Source: Stenotrophomonas sp. 704A1 (GTDB lineage: Bacteria > Pseudomonadota > Gammaproteobacteria > Xanthomonadales > Xanthomonadaceae). From it: a stretch of DNA of 64,000 nucleotides. Position 1 is the stretch's first letter, and every line of letters starts with the position of its first letter. Where the stretch lies: the NCBI RefSeq assembly GCF_030549525.1, contig NZ_CP130831.1, forward strand, positions 2,195,501 to 2,259,500, read 5' to 3'. Under the pieces are notes generated by a model that was given only the letters and a program-made list of their open reading frames with translations, had not been told where the DNA came from and ran no database searches. Shown one piece after another: positions 21,102-29,801 of this stretch. The position numbers and the translations under genes are program-made.

Positions 21102-22227
21102 ATGATCGAACTGAATCCTGTCCGCCAGCGCATCACCGATCTGACCGATCGCGTGCTGTCGCTTCGGGGGTATCTTTGACTACGACGCCAAGAAAGAGCG
21201 TCTTGAAGAAGTAACGCGGGAGCTGGAAAGCCCCGACGTCTGGAACAACGCCGAGTACGCGCAGAACCTGGGCCGCGAGCGTTCCAGCCTGGAAAAGACC
21301 GTGGGCGGCATCGCCTCGGTGCTCGATGGCCTGAACGACGCGACCGAACTGCTGGAACTGGCCGAGTCCGAACAGGACGAGGACACCGCGCTGGCCGTGG
21401 TCGCCGACCTCGACAAGCACCAGGCGCATGTGGAGAAGCTGGAGTTCCAGCGCATGTTCTCCGGTGAGATGGACAATGCCGCGGCGTTCGTCGACATCCA
21501 GGCCGGCGCCGGTGGCACCGAGGCCCAGGACTGGGCCGAGATCCTGCTGCGCATGTACCTGCGCTGGTGCGAATCGCGCGGCTGGAAGACCGAGCTGATG
21601 GAAGTCTCCGGAGGCGACGTCGCCGGCATCAAGTCGGCCACGCTGCGCGTGGAAGGCGACTATGCCTACGGCTGGCTGAAGACCGAGACCGGCGTGCACC
21701 GCCTGGTGCGCAAGTCGCCGTTCGACTCGGACAACCGCCGCCACACCAGCTTCACCTCGGTGTTCGTGTCGCCGGAGATCGATGACAACATCGACATCAC
21801 CATCAATCCGGCCGACCTGCGTACCGACGTGTACCGTTCGTCCGGTGCCGGTGGCCAGCACGTCAACAAGACCGAGTCGGCGGTGCGCATCACCCACATC
21901 CCGACCAACATCGTGGTGGCGTGCCAGACCGGCCGCAGCCAGCACCAGAACCGCGACAACGCGATGAAGATGCTGGCCGCCAAGCTGTACGAGCTGGAGA
22001 TCCAGAAGCGCAACGCCGAGAAGGACGCCGTGGAAGCCACCAAGTCCGACATCGGCTGGGGCAGCCAGATCCGCAACTACGTGCTGGACCAGAGCCGTAT
22101 CAAGGACCTGCGTACCGGCATCGAGCGTTCGGATACGCAGAAGGTGCTCGACGGCGACCTGGACGAGTTCGTCGAGGCCAGCCTGAAGGCCGGCCTGGCC
22201 GTGGGCTCCAAGCGCATCGATGCCTGA
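21102..22227 (+). CDS. prfB: Peptide chain release factor 2 with programmed +1 frameshift
   Basis: RF2 recognises UGA and UAA stop codons and triggers peptide release. The first 25 codons from the ATG at 21102 end in CTT followed by an in-frame TGA at 21177-21179; reading then continues in the +1 frame from GAC at 21178. The site is the classical one, with a Shine-Dalgarno-like GGGGG just upstream of TAT CTT TGA C. The joined protein is about 374 residues. The shifted part holds the GGQ motif ([12 protein letters not shown]) and the RF2 anticodon-like region. Low RF2 makes the ribosome pause at its own UGA and shift, so the gene is autoregulated. It is not a broken gene. Confidence 0.96.
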
Positions 22228-22245
22228 TCGGCGCGCCTGCGCGGA

Positions 22246-22251
22246 TATCAT
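22246..22251 (+). promoter_or_regulatory. Possible -10 element between prfB and the MmyB-type regulator
   Basis: TATCAT lies 19 bases after the prfB stop. A transcript starting near 22258 would include the split palindrome and the hairpins at 22285-22389 before reaching the regulator gene. There is no clear -35. Confidence 0.3.
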
Positions 22252-22293
22252 CGCCCTCGTGCGTAACGCCGAGGGTGGCTGAACCGGCTTTCT

Positions 22294-22389
22294 GTAGAGC
22301 CGAAGGCAGCGGCAGGAGCCGCTGCCAACGTCGCCCGCGACGGCCCGCAGGGTGCCGGTCAGGACGACCGGAAATAGCCATGCTCGGCT
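22294..22389 (+). other. SMAG palindrome split by a 73-bp three-hairpin insert; candidate structured RNA
   Basis: Left arm GTAGAGCCGA (22294-22303) and right part GCCATGCTCGGCT (22377-22389) would join into an intact SMAG element identical to the copy at 12774-12796. Between them lie 73 bases (22304-22376) containing three perfect hairpins: GGCAGCGGC-AGGA-GCCGCTGCC (22305-22326), GTCGC-CC-GCGAC (22330-22341) and CCGGTC-AGGAC-GACCGG (22355-22371). The outer AGCCGA/TCGGCT stem closes them into a four-way junction. The same AGCCG can pair instead with CGGCT at 22285-22289, so two exclusive folds are possible. Two loops carry AGGA, the core of RsmA/CsrA sites. Whether it is transcribed is unknown. 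Confidence 0.55.
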
Positions 22390-22411
22390 GCTGTTCGCGC
22401 GGTAGCAGATG

Positions 22412-22444
22412 CGTCGAGCATGGCTCGACGCTACGACGGGTACG
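22412..22444. repeat. SMAG-like palindrome before the MmyB-type regulator
   Basis: A GCGTCGAGC-ATG-GCTCGACGC stem ends in CTAC on the right and has GTAGC on the left after a four-base interruption. It belongs to the GTCGAGC subtype and lies within 45 bases of the regulator start. Confidence 0.6.
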
Positions 22445-22453
22445 GCGGTATCG

Positions 22454-23236
22454 ATGATGCGCAGCGAAAGTGAACGCAAGGAACTGGGCGGCTTCCTGAA
22501 AGCCTGCCGCGCCCGTGTCGACCCTGCAACGCTCGGCCTTCCGGCCGGGCGCCGGCGTACCCCGGGCCTGAAGCGGGAAGAAGTCGCGCTGGCGATCGGG
22601 GTCAGCGTCAGCTGGTATACCTGGATCGAGCAGGGCCGCGAAGTGCGCGCCTCGCCCGAAGTGCTGGAGCGCCTGGCGCAGGTGCTGCGCATGAGCGACG
22701 ACGAGCGCGCGTATGCGTTCGCGTTGTCCGGCTACGGGGTGCCGCTGGAGTCTCCCGACGAGACGGTCACCGAGGGGTTGCGCCAGCTGGTCGACGCGAT
22801 GCAGCCGATCCCGGCGTACGTGCGCAATACCCGCTACGACATCCTGGCCTGGAACCCGGCCATTGCCGAGCTGTTCGTGGACTACCGCCAGCTGGCCCCG
22901 CATGAGCGCAACACGCTGCGGTTGATGTTCCTGTACCCGCCGTATCGCACCCTGATCCTCAACTGGGAAGAAATGACCCGCGGCCTGCTGGCCGGCTTCC
23001 GCGCGGCGATGGCGCAGGCGCCGGACAAGACGCCGTTCCTGGCGCTGGCCGAGGATATTTCGGCGCACAGCGAGGAGTTCCGGCGGTGGTGGCCGGAGCA
23101 CGACGTGCGCCGTTTCGACGAGGGCGCGAAGAAGCTGAACCATCCCACGCGCGGGTTGCTGGACCTGCAGTATGTGGCGCTGGTCCCGGAGAGCCGGCAC
23201 GATCTTTCCCTGGTGACCTACCTGCCGCGGAAGTAG
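22454..23236 (+). CDS. XRE-type regulator with MmyB-like ligand-binding domain
   Basis: A 260-residue protein. The N-terminal helix-turn-helix spans about residues 10-75 (RRTPGLKREEVALAIGVSVSWYTWIEQGR), with the LKREEVA and W-T-W-I-E-Q pattern typical of the MmyB/MLTR family. The C-terminal PAS-like MLTR ligand-binding domain begins near residue 95 (LRQLVDAMQPIPAYVRNTRYDILAWNPA) and likely binds a hydrophobic ligand. Members usually control a neighbouring oxidoreductase; here the next genes are an aldehyde dehydrogenase and an acetolactate-synthase-like enzyme on the same strand. ATG codons at 22454 and 22457 are equally possible starts. Confidence 0.85.
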   Translation: MMRSESERKELGGFLKACRARVDPATLGLPAGRRRTPGLKREEVALAIGVSVSWYTWIEQGREVRASPEVLERLAQVLRMSDDERAYAFALSGYGVPLESPDETVTEGLRQLVDAMQPIPAYVRNTRYDILAWNPAIAELFVDYRQLAPHERNTLRLMFLYPPYRTLILNWEEMTRGLLAGFRAAMAQAPDKTPFLALAEDISAHSEEFRRWWPEHDVRRFDEGAKKLNHPTRGLLDLQYVALVPESRHDLSLVTYLPRK

Positions 23237-23282
23237 AGGGTGTCCGGCAGGGCTTGCAGCCCTGCAGCTGCTTCAAGCCGAA

Positions 23283-23309
23283 GCAACGGCAACAGCAACA
23301 GCAACAGCG
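23283..23309. repeat. Short GCAACA hexanucleotide array
   Basis: About four and a half units of GCAACA/GCAACG lie in the 362-bp gap between the regulator and the aldehyde dehydrogenase. A longer version of the same array is at 57453. Length variation between strains is likely (inference). Confidence 0.7.
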
Positions 23310-23598
23310 AGCTATCCGTAGCTTGGCGGGGCGGTGTCGGAGTGCGGGGACGCCGCAAGTCCGTTGTGGCGACCGACGTGCGTCTGGGGCAGAGCCCCCT
23401 GAGTCAGGGGGCGGCCGCGAAGCGGCGGGGGTCCGGGAGCTGGCGCGTACCCAGGGCGCAGCCCCGCTGATAACCCCATTCAGGCAGGTAAGTGCAGGTC
23501 ACAGGATAAGCAGACGCCTTGTTGCTGCCATCGAACAGGTCCACATTCCTGTGCAGGACACGGGCCCCCGCCCGTTGTCGAGACACCAGGAGACCTGC
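23310..23598 (+). other. Gap before the aldehyde dehydrogenase, with repeat remnant and hairpin
   Basis: A GGGGACGCCG segment at 23346-23355 resembles the reverse complement of the arm of a structured repeat at 57702-57771. A perfect palindrome GCCCCCTGA-G-TCAGGGGGC is at 23394-23412. The rest shows no gene; a ribosome binding site (AGGAG) precedes the ATG at 23599. I see no confident promoter. Confidence 0.45.
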
Positions 23599-24984
23599 AT
23601 GTCCGCTGCCCCCACCACCGCCATTTCCCGCAATCCGGCCACCGGCGAGCAGATCGCCAGCCATCCTTTCGCCAGCGCCGCCGACCTGGACGCCATCCTG
23701 GCCCGCGGCCAGGCCGGCTTTGCTGCCTGGAGTGCCAGCAGCCTGGAGCAGCGTGCGGACGTACTGCGTGCGATGGCCGCGGTGCTGCGCCGCGACCGCG
23801 AGCCCCTGGCGGCGATGGCCACCGCTGAGATGGGCAAGGTCCAGGCCGAATCCCTGGCCGAAATCGAGAAATGCGCCGTCCTGTGCGACTGGTACGCCGA
23901 CAACGGTGCGCAGTTCCTGCGCGACGAGCCGACCCAGGTGCCCGACAGCAAGGCCTACGTGTCCTACCTGCCGCTGGGCGTGGTGCTGGGCATCATGCCG
24001 TGGAATTTCCCCTACTGGCAGGTGATGCGCGCGGCGGTGCCGATCCTGATGGGTGGCAACGGCTTCCTGTTGAAGCCGGCCGAGAACATCGTCGGCACCG
24101 CGCAGCTGCTCGATGCGGCCTGGCGCGATGCCGGGCTGCCGGAAGGCACGTTCATCGCTGCCAACATCAGCCGTGAAGGCACCGGCGCGGCCATCGCCGA
24201 TGACCGCATCGCGGCGGTGACCCTGACCGGCAGCGTGGCGGCCGGCCGCAGCATCGCCGCCCAGGCCGGGCAGGCACTGAAGAAGGTGGTGCTGGAACTG
24301 GGCGGCTCGGATCCGTTCATCGTGCTGGCCGATGCCGACCTGGACGCCGCCGTCGATGCGGCCGTGGCCTCGCGCTTCCAGAACACCGGGCAGGTCTGCA
24401 TCGCCGGCAAGCGCATCATCGTCGAGGACGCGGTGTACGACCGCTTCGTGGCGCAGTTCTGCCAGAAGGTGCAGGCGCTGACCGTGGGTGATGGCCGCGA
24501 AGCGGGCAACCGGATCGGCCCGATGGCGCGCCAGGACCTGCTGGAGCAGCTGGATGCGCAGGTACGCGCCTCGGTCGACGCGGGTGCGCAGCTGCTGGTC
24601 GGCGGTCATCAGCTGGACCGCCCGGGCGCGTTCTACGCGCCTACCGTGCTGGCCGACGTGGAGCCGGGCATGCAGGCGTTCGATACCGAGACCTTCGGCC
24701 CGGTGGCGTCGATCAGCCGCGCCCGCGATGCCGACCACGCGGTGGAACTGGCCAACCAGAGCGAGTTCGGGCTCAGTGGCAACCTGTGGAGTGCCGACGC
24801 TGACCGCGCGAAGGTGCTGGCGCGGCGCCTGCAGACCGGCGGCGTGTTCGTCAACGGTTTCTCCGCCTCCGATCCGCGCGTGCCGATCGGCGGGGTGAAG
24901 AAGAGCGGCTTCGGCCGTGAGCTTTCGCACTTCGGCATCCGTGAATTCGTCAACGCGCAGACCGTGTGGTTCGACAAGCGTTGA
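23599..24984 (+). CDS. NAD(P)-dependent aldehyde dehydrogenase, succinate-semialdehyde type
   Basis: A 461-residue aldehyde dehydrogenase. The catalytic glutamate is in VVLELGGSDPFIVLADADLD and the nucleophilic cysteine in NTGQVCIAGKRI; the cofactor segment MPWNFPYWQVMRAAVPILMGGN and the C-terminal FGPVASI and GGVKKSGFGRELS blocks are intact. Sequence style matches the short succinate-semialdehyde dehydrogenase group (about 455-460 residues), but the substrate is not certain. An AGGAG lies eight bases before the ATG at 23599; longer upstream frames run through repeats. It is followed after 64 bp by an acetolactate-synthase-like gene, probably one transcript. Confidence 0.87.
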   Translation: MSAAPTTAISRNPATGEQIASHPFASAADLDAILARGQAGFAAWSASSLEQRADVLRAMAAVLRRDREPLAAMATAEMGKVQAESLAEIEKCAVLCDWYADNGAQFLRDEPTQVPDSKAYVSYLPLGVVLGIMPWNFPYWQVMRAAVPILMGGNGFLLKPAENIVGTAQLLDAAWRDAGLPEGTFIAANISREGTGAAIADDRIAAVTLTGSVAAGRSIAAQAGQALKKVVLELGGSDPFIVLADADLDAAVDAAVASRFQNTGQVCIAGKRIIVEDAVYDRFVAQFCQKVQALTVGDGREAGNRIGPMARQDLLEQLDAQVRASVDAGAQLLVGGHQLDRPGAFYAPTVLADVEPGMQAFDTETFGPVASISRARDADHAVELANQSEFGLSGNLWSADADRAKVLARRLQTGGVFVNGFSASDPRVPIGGVKKSGFGRELSHFGIREFVNAQTVWFDKR

Positions 24985-25048
24985 CGCGCGGCTCTCATCC
25001 TTCCTGCAACGATCCATCATCAGTCCAGCGAAAAAGGACGGCATTCCC

Positions 25049-26689
25049 ATGTCCAAGGGTTCAGACCTGCTCGTCGCCGCACTTGAGAACGAAGGTGTCG
25101 AGCGTATTTTCGGCATCCCCGGTGAGGAGAACCTCGACGTCGTCGAGTCGCTCCGCCATTCGAGCATCGAACTTGTCATCACCCGCCACGAACAGGCAGC
25201 GGTGTTCATGGCCGCCACCTATGGTCGTCTGACCGGCAGGCCGGGGGTGTGCCTGGCCACGCTTGGCCCGGGCGCGCTCAACTTCACCACCGGCGCGGCG
25301 TACGCGCTGCTGGGGGCGTGGCCGGTGATCATGATCACCGGGCAGAAGGGCATCGTGGCCAGCAAGCAGGCCCGGTTCCAGATCGTCGACATCGTCAGCA
25401 CCATGAAACCGTTGACCAAGTCGGCGCGGCAGATCGTTTCGGCGCGGACCATTCCGACCATGGTCCGCGAGGCCTTCCGCACCGCGCTGGAAGAGCGTCC
25501 CGGCCCGGTGCTGCTGGAGCTGCCGGAGGACATCGCAGCGATGGAGGTCGAAGGCGCAGCATTGATTCCGCCGCACCCGGTGGATCGGCCGATCGCCAGT
25601 CCGGAAGCGCTGGACCGTGCCGCAGAGATCATCCGCGCGGCCGAGCGGCCGTTGCTGGTGATCGCCTCGGCCGCCTCGCGGCCGCAGTCCAGCGAGGCGC
25701 TGTCGGCCTTCGTGCTGCGCGCCGGCATTCCGTTCGTCACCACGCAGATGGGCAAGGGTGCCGTGGCCGGTGGCTCGGGCCTGTACATGGGCACGGCGGC
25801 GTTGAGCGAGCGCGACTACGTGCACATGGCCATCGACCAGGCCGACGTGATCGTGACCATCGGCCACGAAGTGACCGAGAAGCCGCCGTTCGTGATGCGC
25901 CCGGGCGGCCGCACCGTCATCCATATCGGCTACTCGCAGGCGGCGGTGGAGCAGGTGTACTTCCCGCAGGTGGAAGTGATCGGCGATATCGGCCGGTCAC
26001 TGACCCTGCTCGGCGATCGCATCGAGGGCAGGGTGGCCCATGCCGATGCGCTGCTGCCGCTGCGCGCGACCATCCTCGACCACATCGGCGCACGCGCCGA
26101 AGAGGCGGCATTCACGCCGCAGCGGCTGGTGCACGACGTGCGCCAGGTGATGCCCCCGGACGGCATCGTGGCGCTGGACAACGGCATGTACAAGATCTGG
26201 TTCGCGCGCAACTACCGCACCCAGGTGGCCAACACCCTGCTGCTGGACAACGCGCTGGCGACGATGGGCGCGGGCCTGCCATCGGCGATCATGGCCTCGA
26301 TCCTGTACCCGCAGCGGCGGGTGCTGGCAGTGTGCGGCGATGGTGGCTTCATGATGAACAGCCAGGAGCTGGAGACCGCGCGGCGCCTGGGCCTGAACCT
26401 GGTGGTGCTGATCCTCAATGACGGCGCCTACGGCATGATCCGCTGGAAGCAGGCGGTGGATGGCTTCGCCGACTACGGCATGACCTTCAGCAATCCGGAT
26501 TTCGTGAAGTATGCCGAGGCCTATGGCTGCAGGGGCCATGAAGTGACCGCCATCGAGCAGTTCATCCCGACCCTGGACGCGGCCTTCAGCGAGGGCGGGG
26601 TGCATCTGGTGTCGGTGCCGATCGACTATTCGGAGAACCAGCGGGTGCTGGTGGACGAACTGCGCCAGGCATTCCCCGGGAACGGATAG
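25049..26689 (+). CDS. Acetolactate-synthase-like thiamine-diphosphate enzyme
   Basis: A 546-residue ThDP enzyme of the acetolactate synthase large-subunit family. The activating glutamate is in [15 protein letters not shown]; the ThDP/Mg motif [39 protein letters not shown] is complete. No regulatory (ilvN/ilvH) subunit lies nearby, and the partner is an aldehyde dehydrogenase, so it may be a catabolic AlsS-type enzyme or an unassigned ThDP carboligase/decarboxylase rather than the biosynthetic IlvB. AAAGGA precedes the ATG at 25049. The last codons and TAG stop (26678-26689) are the first 12 bases of a tandem repeat that continues past the gene. Confidence 0.85.
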   Translation: MSKGSDLLVAALENEGVERIFGIPGEENLDVVESLRHSSIELVITRHEQAAVFMAATYGRLTGRPGVCLATLGPGALNFTTGAAYALLGAWPVIMITGQKGIVASKQARFQIVDIVSTMKPLTKSARQIVSARTIPTMVREAFRTALEERPGPVLLELPEDIAAMEVEGAALIPPHPVDRPIASPEALDRAAEIIRAAERPLLVIASAASRPQSSEALSAFVLRAGIPFVTTQMGKGAVAGGSGLYMGTAALSERDYVHMAIDQADVIVTIGHEVTEKPPFVMRPGGRTVIHIGYSQAAVEQVYFPQVEVIGDIGRSLTLLGDRIEGRVAHADALLPLRATILDHIGARAEEAAFTPQRLVHDVRQVMPPDGIVALDNGMYKIWFARNYRTQVANTLLLDNALATMGAGLPSAIMASILYPQRRVLAVCGDGGFMMNSQELETARRLGLNLVVLILNDGAYGMIRWKQAVDGFADYGMTFSNPDFVKYAEAYGCRGHEVTAIEQFIPTLDAAFSEGGVHLVSVPIDYSENQRVLVDELRQAFPGNG

Positions 26690-26845
26690 CGACCGACCGC
26701 CGGGCATGGCCCGGCGCTACCGGTGGGGCGTGTGGCCATCGGGAACGGATAGACCTTCGCCGGGCATGGCCCGGCGCTACCGGTGGTGCGTGTGGACACC
26801 GGGAATGGATAGACCGACCGCCGGGCGTGGCCCGGCGCTACCGGT
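26678..26845. repeat. Three tandem SMAG-bearing units beginning inside the ThDP enzyme gene
   Basis: Units start GGGAACGGATAG at 26678 and 26741 and GGGAATGGATAG at 26801 (periods 63 and 60 bp). Each holds a SMAG core CGCCGGGCATGG-CCCGGCGCTAC (26698-26720, 26758-26780, 26819-26841). The first unit starts in the coding sequence and includes its stop. Confidence 0.85.
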
Positions 26846-26939
26846 GCTGCCGGGGCCGGGGCAGGGTGGTTTTGGTATGCTGGGCAACCGGCTGCGCCGG
26901 GCGCACGACTCCCCCTCACTACACGATTCCCGCAGATCC

Positions 26940-28451
<1,512 letters not shown>

Positions 28452-28478
28452 CCGGGCGCTTTCGCCCCGTAATGTGCG

Positions 28479-28501
28479 CGCCGTCTCGGATTGAGACGGC
28501 G
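28479..28501 (+). terminator. Perfect 9-bp hairpin after lysS
   Basis: CGCCGTCTC-GGATT-GAGACGGCG lies 28 bases after the lysS stop. No T-run follows, so termination would be weak or Rho-assisted. A smaller GGGCG-CTTT-CGCCC hairpin precedes it. Confidence 0.45.
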
Positions 28502-28504
28502 TGA

Positions 28505-28532
28505 TTGACGCCTCCAGCACTCGGCGTATCGT
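28505..28532 (+). promoter_or_regulatory. Possible promoter of rpfG-rpfC
   Basis: TTGACG (28505-28510) and TATCGT (28527-28532) are spaced by 16 bases. They lie about 124 bases before the rpfG ATG. A further TTGACA is at 28545-28550 but lacks a good -10. Confidence 0.35.
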
Positions 28533-28655
28533 GATTGCACTGTCTTGACACCGGCTATGGCTTCATCGGTTCAGGGGAGGGCGGCGATGTGGAGAACCCG
28601 CTTCACATTGTGACGACGATCATGAACCGGGGAGCGAGTGACGGGAGTCGAGCCT

Positions 28656-29801
28656 ATGCAGGGTGCCAGCGTGCACAGCGGCGGGGTATCCTCGCCGGCT
28701 GAGAGTCCAGCGTGGTCGAGAAACCAGGCAGAGAGCGCCTTGAACATCGTCATCGTCGATGACCAGACATCCGCACGAACGATGCTGCGCCACGTCATTG
28801 AAGACATCGCGCCGGAACTGAGCGTGCGTGACTTCGGTGACCCGTTGACCGCACTGGCATGGTGCGAGTCCTATCCGGTCGATCTGCTGCTGCTCGATTA
28901 CCGCATGCCGGAGATGGACGGGCTGGAATTCGCCCGCCGCTTCCGCCGGCTGCCCAAGCATCGCGACATTCCGGTGATCCTGATCACCGTGGTCGGGGAT
29001 GAACCGATCCGCCAGGCCGCGCTGGAAGCGGGCGTGATCGATTTCCTGGTCAAGCCGATCCGTCCGCGCGAACTGCGTGCGCGCTGCTACAACCTGCTGC
29101 AGCTGCGCCAGCAGACCGAGAACGTGAAGCAGCGTGCGCTGTCGCTGGAGCAGCGGCTGCTGGCCAGCATGCACGAAGTGGAAGAGCGCGAACGCGAAAC
29201 GCTTTCGCGGCTGGCCCGGGCAATCGAGTTCCGTGATGCCGGCACCAGCGCCTACCTGGAACGCATGGCGCGGGTGGCCGGGCTGATCGCCGAGCAGCTG
29301 GGACTGCCGGAAGAGGACGTCAAGCTGATCGAGATGGCCGCGCCCCTGCATGACATGGGCAAGATCGCCATTCCCGACGCCGTGCTGCTCAAGCAGGGCA
29401 AGCTCAACGACGAAGAGCTGGCGATCATGCGCCGCCATCCGCGGATCGGCCATGAGCTGCTCAGTGGCAGCCAGAACCGGTTCATCCAGGTCGGTGCGCT
29501 GATCGCCCTGCGTCACCATGAGCGCTATGACGGCAGTGGCTATCCCGATGGCCTGGTGGGCGACGCCATTCCGCTGGAAGCCCGGATCGTGGCGGTCGCC
29601 GACGTCTTCGATGCGTTGATCTCGCCACGGCCGTACAAGGAAGCGTGGACGATGGAAGCCACCCTGGCCTATCTGTATGCACAGCGCGGGCGCCTGTTCG
29701 ATCCGCGCTGCGTGGACGCACTGCTGCGTGGACGCGAGTCGCTGGAACAGATCTGCGCCGAGCACTCCACTGCATCGGCGCGGCCGGGGCTGGGCGCGTG
29801 A
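28656..29801 (+). CDS. rpfG: Response regulator RpfG, HD-GYP cyclic-di-GMP phosphodiesterase
   Basis: A 381-residue protein that turns the DSF signal into c-di-GMP breakdown. The receiver domain (residues 30-145) has the acid pair VDD and the phosphoacceptor D81 in LLLLDYRMPEMDGLEFA, with the switch lysine in LVKPIRPREL. A helical linker leads to the HD-GYP domain with the metal-binding HD (LHDMGKIAIPD, residues 231-241) and the GYP loop (HHERYDGSGYPDGL, 287-300). The sequence closely follows Xanthomonas RpfG. GGGAG eight bases upstream favours the ATG at 28656 over a GTG at 28638. The stop overlaps the rpfC GTG start by four bases. Confidence 0.95.
   Translation: MQGASVHSGGVSSPAESPAWSRNQAESALNIVIVDDQTSARTMLRHVIEDIAPELSVRDFGDPLTALAWCESYPVDLLLLDYRMPEMDGLEFARRFRRLPKHRDIPVILITVVGDEPIRQAALEAGVIDFLVKPIRPRELRARCYNLLQLRQQTENVKQRALSLEQRLLASMHEVEERERETLSRLARAIEFRDAGTSAYLERMARVAGLIAEQLGLPEEDVKLIEMAAPLHDMGKIAIPDAVLLKQGKLNDEELAIMRRHPRIGHELLSGSQNRFIQVGALIALRHHERYDGSGYPDGLVGDAIPLEARIVAVADVFDALISPRPYKEAWTMEATLAYLYAQRGRLFDPRCVDALLRGRESLEQICAEHSTASARPGLGA

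Noticed and set aside
21102..21179. prfB as a pseudogene because of an in-frame TGA
   Set aside because: The TGA is in the classical programmed +1 frameshift site of release factor 2.
22304..22389. The hairpin insert as a cobalamin riboswitch, SRP RNA or RNase P fragment
   Set aside because: Short stretches such as GGTCAGGACGACCGG and CAGGGTGCC recall those RNAs, but the required cores (B12 box, SRP helix 8 loop, RNase P P4) are not present.
26706..26939. N-terminal extension of lysS
   Set aside because: It translates the SMAG array into repeated MARRYRW-type peptides; the normal LysS start is at 26940.
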